Shown one piece after another: positions 16,415 through 22,799 of a DNA stretch of 22,799 bases (position 1 is its first letter; every line of letters begins with the position of its first letter). This DNA comes from an uncultured Porphyromonadaceae bacterium (GTDB lineage Bacteria; Bacteroidota; Bacteroidia; Bacteroidales; Muribaculaceae). Made by a program: the position numbers and the translations under genes. The notes under the pieces were generated by a model. That model did no database searches and was not told where the DNA came from. It was given only the letters and a program-made list of their open reading frames with translations. The stretch lies in NCBI GenBank assembly GCA_902470475.1, contig CABRGT010000028.1, positions 1-22,799 of the forward strand, read 5' to 3'.

Positions 16415-18019
16415 ATGAAAAAAGCATATATAGCAGTACTCGCGGCCGGTGTGGCCTCCATGTCGCTCACCTCGTGCAACGACTGGCTCAAGGAGGACGG
16501 CCCCGGCACGAACAAGCTCGACGACTTCTTTATCAGCGGAGCCGTGGCTGTGCAGGCTGTCAACGCCTGTTACACCCCTCTGGCCTGGGAGTACAACAAG
16601 ACCTATTTCTCGGAGTGGTATATCGGCGACATCGCTTCGGACGACGCTCTCAAGGGCGGCCAGAACGTGACCGACGACAACAATGCCTACGATATCGACA
16701 ATTTCAAGGTCAACATCAACAACGGCATCCTGCTCGACTACTACCGTGCCAAGTACCAGGGCATAGCCCGATGCAACCTGGCCCTGCAGCAGGTGCCGCA
16801 GGTCGATCCCGACGATTCGATGACCGACTCGCGCCGCGACTGTCTGATGGGTGAGGCCTACTTCATGCGCGCTCTCTATTACTTCCAGCTTGTGCGCGTG
16901 TTCGGCGGCGTGCCCCTGGTCGATTTCGTGATCGATTCGAGCGACCGGTGGATACAGCCCCGCGCGTCGGTACAGGAAGTGTACGAGCACATAGTCGCCG
17001 ACCTGAAGCTGGCCGAAGGGCTGCTGTGGAACCGCGGCGCGTATGCGGCGGCCGATCTGGGCCGTGCCACCCGCGGCGCAGCGCAGGCATTCCTGTGCAA
17101 GGCCTACCTTTATATGAAGGATTATGACAATGCATATCTTTGGGGCAAGAAGTGGGTCGACGAGCAGTACGGCAGCCAGTACACCCTGCTGAGCGACTAC
17201 AGCCTTAACTTCCGCCTCGCCGGGGAGAATTCCTCCGAGAGCGTGTTCGAGATCCAGTACATGGAGGATCCGACCAGCGATTACGGCGACGCCAACATCG
17301 GCGGTTTCGGTTTCACGCGCGGCACATTCACCTCGATCCTGTGCCGTCCGCGCGCGTCGGTGCTCGGCGGCAAGCGTGGCTGGGGTTTCGACCATCCGAC
17401 CCACAACCTCTATGCCGAATATGAGGCCAACGACCCGCGCCGCGAGCTCACCATCGGCCGCTTCGACGACGAGGTGTCCGAGGAGGTCGAGGTCAACTAT
17501 CTCGGCAGCTCCTATTACAACATCAAGAACTCATATGCCGAGGGCGATGCATTCCCGAGTCTGTCGCATGACTCGCGCTCGCCGATGAACTACAAGCTCA
17601 TGCGTGCCTCCGACGCACTGCTGCTCTACGCCGAGGCCTGCCTCGAGAGCGGCAAGGACCTGTCGGCCGCCAAGTGGGCCCTGAACGAGGTCCGCGGCCG
17701 CGCCCGCGCCATGGTCAACACTCCGTGTCTGCCCGACTTCCCCGGCTACGGCTATGCCGACACCGCCGATGGCCTGCGTGCCGCGCTCCGTCATGAGCGC
17801 CGTGTGGAACTGGCTATGGAAGGCCACCGCTGGTTTGACCTTGTGCGCTGGGGTATCGCCTATGAGGTGCTCGACCGCGACAACGGCTCATACGGCCGCA
17901 CCGAGACCGAAGAGGCCCGTGCCGAGATGGCCAACTTCATCAAGGGTAAGAACGAGCTCTTCCCGATTCCGTCGGAGGAAATCAATCTCAACCCCATGGA
18001 GCAGAATCCCGGATATTGA
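16415..18019 (+). CDS. susD: SusD/RagB-like surface glycan-binding lipoprotein
   Basis: This 534-residue protein is the lid partner of the upstream SusC protein and binds glycan at the cell surface. The lipobox LTSC places the lipidated cysteine at residue 21. It is followed by NDWLKED, whose acidic residues fit the Bacteroidetes surface-export signal. SusD-family marks include GEAYFMRALYYFQLVRVFGGVPLV (about 149-172), LRHERRVELAMEGHRWFDLVRWG (near 457-479) and the closing LFPIPSEEINLNPMEQNPGY. The TPR-like helical fold is expected throughout. It is translated right after susC and followed by a 144-bp gap with a strong hairpin. Confidence 0.95.
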   Translation: MKKAYIAVLAAGVASMSLTSCNDWLKEDGPGTNKLDDFFISGAVAVQAVNACYTPLAWEYNKTYFSEWYIGDIASDDALKGGQNVTDDNNAYDIDNFKVNINNGILLDYYRAKYQGIARCNLALQQVPQVDPDDSMTDSRRDCLMGEAYFMRALYYFQLVRVFGGVPLVDFVIDSSDRWIQPRASVQEVYEHIVADLKLAEGLLWNRGAYAAADLGRATRGAAQAFLCKAYLYMKDYDNAYLWGKKWVDEQYGSQYTLLSDYSLNFRLAGENSSESVFEIQYMEDPTSDYGDANIGGFGFTRGTFTSILCRPRASVLGGKRGWGFDHPTHNLYAEYEANDPRRELTIGRFDDEVSEEVEVNYLGSSYYNIKNSYAEGDAFPSLSHDSRSPMNYKLMRASDALLLYAEACLESGKDLSAAKWALNEVRGRARAMVNTPCLPDFPGYGYADTADGLRAALRHERRVELAMEGHRWFDLVRWGIAYEVLDRDNGSYGRTETEEARAEMANFIKGKNELFPIPSEEINLNPMEQNPGY

Positions 18020-18050
18020 TAAGGTTTCCGATCCCAATAATTTCCCAAAC

Positions 18051-18091
18051 CGCGGCCTGCCCCTAGGGCAGCCCCGACGGGGCAGGCCGCG
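18051..18091. terminator. Strong hairpin downstream of susD (attenuator or mRNA-end stabiliser)
   Basis: A perfect 13-bp GC-rich inverted repeat (18051-18063 with 18079-18091) has a 15-base loop. No T run follows, so complete termination is doubtful. No promoter is seen between it and the next gene, which suggests partial readthrough or protection of the susCD message. Confidence 0.55.
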
Positions 18092-18163
18092 AAATCAGAT
18101 AACGAACTTCAAAAACAAAAAACTACATAACCGATTATTAACCAAATTTCAAAACAAACTGAC

Positions 18164-19030
18164 ATGAAAAAGTTTACTCTCGTAGCAGTCGCATGCGCAC
18201 TGGCCGCAACATCGGCATCCGCACAGTATACGGTAGACCCGACCGTAGAAACCGTCCTCGGTAAGGGCAAAGTCACAGAAGTGCAGTATATAGCACTTGA
18301 CGCAGCTTCCGTAAAGGCATTCGAGGATCAGGGCGCGACCGTGACACTGGTAGGCCCCAACGGCGACAACCAGAACCTGTGGGTGTGGGACAACACATTC
18401 GGTGCAGGTGACAGCAGCTATCCCGGCGTAGGCATGCACTTCGACGGCTATGCATCGCTTACGGTAGGTACTGTAGGCTGGTCGGGCGCAGGCTATGCCA
18501 TCGCGGCTCCCGGCATCAACACCTCCAACTGGAACGACGAAACCCGTTTCCACCTGGCATACATGTCGCCCGGCACGGTCTGCCCCTCTGTAGGCCTGAT
18601 CATCGCTGACGGTCCTGACGGCGCCGAGGGCTACGGTCCGGCCAAGGTATCCCTGGGCAGCGCCTTCAATGACAACGGCACGGCATTCCCCAGCATCGGT
18701 ACCACCAGCTCGGACGACTGGCAGGCTGTCGACATATCCTTCGGTGACCTGAAAAAGCTCTTCCGCGGCTTCAACTACAGCGCTACCACCGGCTGGACCG
18801 GCAACCTGATGTCGTTCCTGTGCGGCGGCGTGACCGGCCAGACCATCGCTTTCGACGCAGTTTACTTCTACAACTATGAGAGCGACGGTGTCGATGATAT
18901 CGAACTGAACGATGAAAACGCTCCCGCCGAATACTTCAACCTCCAGGGTGTGAAGGTCGCAGGCGAACTTACCCCCGGCCTGTACATCGTGCGCAAGGGC
19001 AACACCGTGAGCAAGGTGACTGTAAAGTAA
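18164..19030 (+). CDS. Secreted candidate glycan-binding protein with T9SS-like C-terminal domain
   Basis: This 288-residue protein sits where surface glycan-binding proteins (SusE/SusF position) are normally encoded. It has a signal peptide (1 to about 20, SASA then QYTV) but no lipobox. The body (about 25-240) is rich in Gly, Thr and aromatic residues with a probable beta-sandwich pattern (NLWVWDNTF 71-79, MHFDGYASLTVGTVGWSG 91-108, FDAVYFYNYE 230-239), reminiscent of carbohydrate-binding modules, though I recognise no named family. The last 35 residues (EYFNLQGVKV, then PGLYIVRKGNTVSKVTVK) resemble a type-A T9SS sorting domain, which would carry it to or through the outer membrane. There are 144 bases, with a hairpin, between it and susD. 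The glucan-binding role is inference from context. Confidence 0.7.
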   Translation: MKKFTLVAVACALAATSASAQYTVDPTVETVLGKGKVTEVQYIALDAASVKAFEDQGATVTLVGPNGDNQNLWVWDNTFGAGDSSYPGVGMHFDGYASLTVGTVGWSGAGYAIAAPGINTSNWNDETRFHLAYMSPGTVCPSVGLIIADGPDGAEGYGPAKVSLGSAFNDNGTAFPSIGTTSSDDWQAVDISFGDLKKLFRGFNYSATTGWTGNLMSFLCGGVTGQTIAFDAVYFYNYESDGVDDIELNDENAPAEYFNLQGVKVAGELTPGLYIVRKGNTVSKVTVK

Positions 19031-19058
19031 GTACTTCATAGATTTCTAACTGACATGC

Positions 19059-19093
19059 GGGGCGGCGGCCCGGTGAATGGTCGCCGCCCCTTT
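19059..19093 (+). terminator. Terminator-like hairpin after the binding-protein gene
   Basis: A 9-bp GC stem (19059-19067 with 19082-19090) with a 14-base loop is followed by TTT. It starts 28 bases after the stop codon at 19030. Confidence 0.65.
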
Positions 19094-19199
19094 CACGAAA
19101 AACACATTCCCGCGGGCCTCGTGCCCATCCCTGTAAGGATTACAGAGATACGGTTGATAACGGTAAATTGATTGCTTTTTAGGTTTTTTGCTTTCAAAC

Positions 19200-19234
19200 G
19201 GGGCCGAACGGCCAGCTGTGTCGGCCCCATTTTC
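19200..19234 (+). terminator. Second terminator-like hairpin
   Basis: An 8-bp stem, GGGGCCGA (19200-19207) with TCGGCCCC (19221-19228), has a 13-base loop and is followed by ATTTTC. It lies about 160 bases upstream of the first GH16 gene. Confidence 0.55.
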
Positions 19235-19396
19235 TCCGAGCGGACAGCTTCAGGCGTGAGGCTGTGTCCGAGACAGCATTCTTATCATATGGCAACTGCG
19301 GCCGCGGCCCGTTCCGGGCAGTGGCAGGCTGTCGCCGACTCTCTTTGCGACGAGTCAATCCTATAACTCCGACAATAATTAATACGACATAGACAT

Positions 19397-20554
19397 ATGA
19401 AACTCAGAATATTCACAATACTTATGGCAGGCGTGGCCGCGATGCCCGCCGTGCGCGGCGCCGAGCCTCAGGAAGGTTCGGGCGAGACCGACGGCTACCG
19501 CCTGGTGTGGCAGGATCTGTTCGACAACGGCACCCTCAATGATCTGCGCTGGAACGTGGAGCAGAACGCCGACGGCGGCGGCAACCACGAACTGCAGTAC
19601 TATGCCGACCGTCCCGAGAACGTACACGTCGGCGACGACGGCCAGGGCAACGGATGCCTGATACTGACCGCTCGCCGCGAGAATCTCGGCGGCCGCTCGT
19701 TCACTTCGGGCCGCGTCAACTCGCGCGACAAGGTAGCCTTCACCCACGGCAAGGTCGAGGCATCGATCAAACTGCCCGCGACGGCCAACGGCCTGTGGCC
19801 TGCCTTCTGGATGATGGGCAATGACTACGGCGAAGTGGGATGGCCGCGCTCGGGCGAGATAGACATCCTCGAGATGGGCAACGCCGACGGTATACGCAAC
19901 AATACCCAGGACCGCTACTTCAACGGCGCAATGCACTGGGGCCAGGGATGGCCCGCCGCCTCGTACGCCCGCGCCAGCACCAAGAACTACTCTCTGCAGG
20001 ACGGCGAGTTCCATCTCTTTACGGCCATATGGGACGAGAACGAGATGCGCATGTACGTCGATCTCGACCGGCAGCCGATGCAGACTCCCTATTTCCGCAT
20101 GGGTATCGTGCATGACGATCCTGCCAACGAATGGTCGCCCGGCAATTATTTCCACAAGCTCAACTTCATCATCTTCAACATGGCCGTTGGGGGCGACTTC
20201 ACCGGTATTCACGAGCCGGAGAACATCACGGCCCTTAACGAAGCCAACGGCAACGAGGCCTCGATGTACATCAACTATGTGAAGGTGTATCAGAAGGGCA
20301 CGCCCGACGAGGATCTTTACACCGTTGTTCCCGGCGACGAGGCTTCGGTGGCCGATGTATCGGCCGAGAGCGCGCAGATCGCGTTCCGCTCAGGCCGCGT
20401 CACGGCTCCGGGTGCGCAATCGGTGGCCGTGTATGACACCACGGGCCGCCAGGTAGCTTACGCCGAGGGCGACACCCTCGCGACGGACGGCATGGCCCCC
20501 GGCATATATGTAGTGGCTGCCGGCGGCTCCACACTCAAAATAGTAATCCGGTAA
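19397..20554 (+). CDS. GH16 endo-beta-glucanase (laminarinase-like) with T9SS-like sorting domain
   Basis: This 385-residue enzyme hydrolyses internal beta-1,3 or beta-1,3/1,4 glucan bonds with retention. A signal peptide (1 to about 22) leads into the GH16 domain (about 33-300). Its active site GEIDILEMG (153-161) supplies nucleophile Glu154, Asp156 and acid/base Glu159; the ExDxxE spacing is the beta-bulge type seen in laminarinases rather than lichenases. Other GH16 marks are ANGLWPAFWMMG (130-141) and AVGGDFTG (263-270). The C-terminal 75 residues (VAVYDTTGRQVAYA, then APGIYVVAAGGSTLKIVIR) resemble a type-A T9SS sorting domain, suggesting an extracellular or surface enzyme. It ends 12 bases before a second GH16 gene. 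Exact substrate cannot be read from sequence alone. Confidence 0.92.
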   Translation: MKLRIFTILMAGVAAMPAVRGAEPQEGSGETDGYRLVWQDLFDNGTLNDLRWNVEQNADGGGNHELQYYADRPENVHVGDDGQGNGCLILTARRENLGGRSFTSGRVNSRDKVAFTHGKVEASIKLPATANGLWPAFWMMGNDYGEVGWPRSGEIDILEMGNADGIRNNTQDRYFNGAMHWGQGWPAASYARASTKNYSLQDGEFHLFTAIWDENEMRMYVDLDRQPMQTPYFRMGIVHDDPANEWSPGNYFHKLNFIIFNMAVGGDFTGIHEPENITALNEANGNEASMYINYVKVYQKGTPDEDLYTVVPGDEASVADVSAESAQIAFRSGRVTAPGAQSVAVYDTTGRQVAYAEGDTLATDGMAPGIYVVAAGGSTLKIVIR

Positions 20555-20566
20555 GCGGCGGGTAAA

Positions 20567-21454
20567 ATGAGAAGAATCATCATCACATCGACGCTCGTGG
20601 CCGCGGCACTTGCGGCCTGCGCCCAGATTCCGAAGCCAACGCGGCAGTTCACGGCCGATCCGGCCGGTGTGTCGCTGGTGTGGGCGGAGGAATTCGAAGG
20701 CGACTCGCTCGACCGCAGCGTGTGGAATGTCGAGATCAACGGCACCGGCTGCGGCAACAACGAGCTGGAGCATTACGTCGACTCGCCTGAAAACGTGTCG
20801 CTGTCCGACGGCAACCTGGTCATCACGGCCCGTCGCCGCGCATTCGGCAGCCATGCCTTCACGTCGGGGCGGCTCAACACGCTCGGCAAGTTCGACTTTA
20901 CGTACGGCATCGTGGAGTGCGCCGTGAAGCTGCCTGCGACGGCCGACGGCCTGTGGCCCGCCATCTGGTTCATGGGATCCGACATCCGCGACAACGGGTG
21001 GCCCTACTGCGGCGAGACCGACCTCCTGGAGATGGGACATGCCGACGGCATCGCGGCCGGCAAGCAGACGCACCTGTTCAACGGCGCCCTGCACTACGGT
21101 ACGGACGAACACGTGCAGCAGGTAGGCGCGGCGAGCAGTCCGGTGAGCCTTCAGGACGGACAGTACCATCACTTCTATCTGGTGTGGACTCCCGAAGCCA
21201 TCGACATGTATGTCGACGAAATGGAGGACCCGTACCTGTCGGTCGACATCACCGACCGTGACAATCCCGCCTCTCCGGGATATTATTTCCACAAGCCCAG
21301 CTTCATCCTGCTCAATCTGGCCGTGGGCGGCGATTTCACCGGCATCCACGACCCCGAGGCCGTCACGGCGCTTGGCGCCGATGACCAGGCGTCGATGTAT
21401 GTCGACTATATACGAATTTACCTACCGAATAACCAACTAATAACAGAAAAATGA
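20567..21454 (+). CDS. Second GH16 endo-beta-glucanase, predicted lipoprotein
   Basis: This 295-residue enzyme is a paralogue of the upstream GH16 protein; both carry xYxDxPENV near the start and GGDFTGIH.PE near the end. A lipobox LAAC puts the lipidated cysteine at residue 18. The GH16 domain fills about 35-286, with GETDLLEMG (149-157) giving nucleophile Glu150, Asp152 and acid/base Glu155. DGLWPAIWFMG (127-137) is also typical. It lacks the C-terminal sorting domain of its neighbour. No acidic residues follow the lipidated cysteine (CAQIPKP), so surface export is less sure than for the SusD protein. Its stop overlaps the start of the GH3 gene (ATGA at 21451-21454), pointing to translational coupling. 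Confidence 0.92.
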   Translation: MRRIIITSTLVAAALAACAQIPKPTRQFTADPAGVSLVWAEEFEGDSLDRSVWNVEINGTGCGNNELEHYVDSPENVSLSDGNLVITARRRAFGSHAFTSGRLNTLGKFDFTYGIVECAVKLPATADGLWPAIWFMGSDIRDNGWPYCGETDLLEMGHADGIAAGKQTHLFNGALHYGTDEHVQQVGAASSPVSLQDGQYHHFYLVWTPEAIDMYVDEMEDPYLSVDITDRDNPASPGYYFHKPSFILLNLAVGGDFTGIHDPEAVTALGADDQASMYVDYIRIYLPNNQLITEK

Positions 21455-22799
21455 AGATCTACAGGCTCATAACCGCCGCAATGCTGGCTGTCGCCTCTAC
21501 GGCCGCCGCCATCACTCCGGCACAGGAAGCCCGCATTGACGAGCTGATCTCGTCGATGACCATGGCCGAGAAGATCGGCCAGCTCAACCAGCTTTCAGGC
21601 GTCGGATACGCCGACTACATGGTCGACGCCGTCCGCAAGGGCGAAGTCGGATCGCTGCTCAACGAAGTCGATCCCGTCACCGTCAACCGCCTGCAGAAGG
21701 ATGCTGTCGAGAACTCGCGACTGGGCATACCGCTGATATTCGCCCGCGACGTAATCCACGGCTTCCGCACCATGTTCCCGATTCCGCTCGGACAGGGTGC
21801 GACGTGGAATCCGGCGCTCATCGAGCGTGGCAGCGCCATCGCCGCCCGCGAGGCCGCCTCGACCGGCGTGCGCTGGACGTTTTCGCCGATGGTCGACATA
21901 GCCCGTGATGCCCGCTGGGGTCGTATCGCCGAGGGCTACGGCGAGGATCCTGTGCTGACGTCGGCCATGGGTGTGGCGGCAGTGCGCGGCTATCAGGGCG
22001 ACGATCTGTCGAAGCCCGGCACCATGGCCGCCTGTGTGAAGCACTTCGCCTGCTACGGCGCCGCCGAGAGCGGCCGCGACTATAACACGACGTGGGTGCC
22101 GACCTCACTGCTTCACGACGTGTATCTGCCGCCCTTCAAGGCCGGAGCCGATGCCGGAGCGGCCACGTTCATGTGTTCGTTCAACGACATCAACGGCCTG
22201 CCCTCGTCGGCCAACGCGTACCTGATGCGCGAACTGCTGCGGCATGAATGGGGCTGGGACGGCCTGATAGTGAGCGACTGGAACTCGATCAGCGAGATGA
22301 TCAACCACGGCTACAGCGCCGACCGCCTCGACGCGGCCCGCGCCGCCTCGCTCGCCGGTGTGGATGTGGACATGGAAGGCCATGCCTACCTGCCGCATCT
22401 GGCCGAACTGGTCGAGGCCGGGCAGGTGCCGATGAGCGTTGTCGACGACATGGTGCGCAACGTGCTGCGCCTGAAGATGCGTCTGGGCCTGTTCGACAAT
22501 CCCTACGTCGACATGGCCACCGCCAACGACTTCTATTCGCCCGAGGCCCTGGAGGCTGCCCGTGTCACCGCCGAGGAAGCCACCGTGCTGCTGGCCAACA
22601 ACGGCGTGCTGCCGCTTAAGTCGCCGCGCCGCATACTTGTGACCGGCCCGATGGCCGACGCGCAGCACGACCAGAACGGCACGTGGTCGTTCGACATGGA
22701 AAAGGAGCACACCGTGACGCCGCTGACCGCGCTGCGTGAGATGTACGGCGACGCCGTGGTCTACGTTCCCGGCCTGGCTTACTCGCGCGACCGCTCGAC
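21451..22799 (+). CDS. GH3 beta-glucosidase, BglX-like, 3' end beyond the window
   Basis: 449 complete codons are present, roughly 60 percent of a typical BglX-type enzyme of about 750 residues. It removes glucose from the non-reducing ends of beta-glucan oligosaccharides. A signal peptide (1 to about 20, STAAA) indicates the periplasm. GH3 marks in the N-terminal barrel are FARDVIHGFRTMFPIPLG (97-114), WGRIAEGYGEDP (156-167), KHF (197-199) and GLIVSDW (271-277), where Asp276 is the expected nucleophile. The second domain begins near VTAEEATVLLANNGVLPLK. The acid/base residue and any C-terminal fibronectin-like domain would lie beyond the edge. The ATGA overlap with the GH16 gene sets the start. 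Confidence 0.93.
   Translation, partial: MKIYRLITAAMLAVASTAAAITPAQEARIDELISSMTMAEKIGQLNQLSGVGYADYMVDAVRKGEVGSLLNEVDPVTVNRLQKDAVENSRLGIPLIFARDVIHGFRTMFPIPLGQGATWNPALIERGSAIAAREAASTGVRWTFSPMVDIARDARWGRIAEGYGEDPVLTSAMGVAAVRGYQGDDLSKPGTMAACVKHFACYGAAESGRDYNTTWVPTSLLHDVYLPPFKAGADAGAATFMCSFNDINGLPSSANAYLMRELLRHEWGWDGLIVSDWNSISEMINHGYSADRLDAARAASLAGVDVDMEGHAYLPHLAELVEAGQVPMSVVDDMVRNVLRLKMRLGLFDNPYVDMATANDFYSPEALEAARVTAEEATVLLANNGVLPLKSPRRILVTGPMADAQHDQNGTWSFDMEKEHTVTPLTALREMYGDAVVYVPGLAYSRDRS

Larger units (their letters stand above)
19031..19396. other. 366-bp gap between the binding-protein gene and the first GH16 gene
   Basis: The gap holds two terminator-like hairpins (19059-19093 and 19200-19234) and a T-rich stretch near 19171-19195. 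A third imperfect inverted repeat lies at about 19241-19273 (CGGACAGC with GCTGTGTCCG). An open frame at 19172-19366 has no family features or start context and is probably chance. A weak -7-like TCTCTTTG occurs at 19340-19347 without a -33, so whether the GH16 genes have a separate promoter is unclear. Confidence 0.5.

Noticed and set aside
19172..19366. 64-codon open frame in the gap before the first GH16 gene
   Set aside because: It runs through two inverted repeats, has no signal, domain or start context, and ends in an unremarkable sequence.

Overview
The window looks like a piece of a moderately GC-rich Bacteroidales chromosome. A gut Muribaculaceae-type genome is my best guess, by inference from gene content rather than any search. 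The signs are a SusC/SusD pair with glycoside hydrolases, T9SS-like C-terminal sorting domains, BACON-like domains, A/C-rich leaders in place of Shine-Dalgarno sites, and promoters of the Bacteroidetes form TTTG-N19/20-TAnnTTTG.

Left part (1-2062): a Sel1-repeat secreted protein on the minus strand and a DUF2156-type acyltransferase on the plus strand are transcribed divergently. The gap between them carries one copy of a hairpin repeat that recurs near 7.4 kb. A near-perfect bidirectional terminator (2018-2062) separates the DUF2156 gene from the convergent operon to its right.

Signalling block (2110-7215, minus strand): a tight operon runs PP2C-type phosphatase, then Hanks-type Ser/Thr kinase, then a secreted protein with two BACON-like domains. 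Phosphatase and kinase share one layout: catalytic domain inside the cell, one membrane segment, and an extracytoplasmic C-terminal part. The BACON protein is predicted to be in the envelope too, so the three could form an envelope-sensing phosphorylation switch. Upstream lie a three-unit 30-bp tandem repeat, a SlyD-like FKBP prolyl isomerase with a cysteine-rich metal-binding tail, and a WG-repeat lipoprotein with its own promoter.

Polysaccharide utilisation locus (10025 to the right edge): a 960-residue membrane-bound regulator (propeller repeats, Y_Y_Y domain, one membrane segment, coiled coil, LuxR/GerE helix-turn-helix) is divergent from susC, susD, a secreted candidate glycan-binding protein, two GH16 endoglucanases and a GH3 beta-glucosidase cut by the window edge. 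The enzyme set points to a beta-glucan such as laminarin or mixed-linkage glucan: GH16 enzymes cut the chain, SusD and SusC capture and import oligosaccharides, and GH3 releases glucose. The 358-bp divergent gap holds the promoters and possible operator sites. The 366-bp gap before the first GH16 gene holds two terminator-like hairpins.
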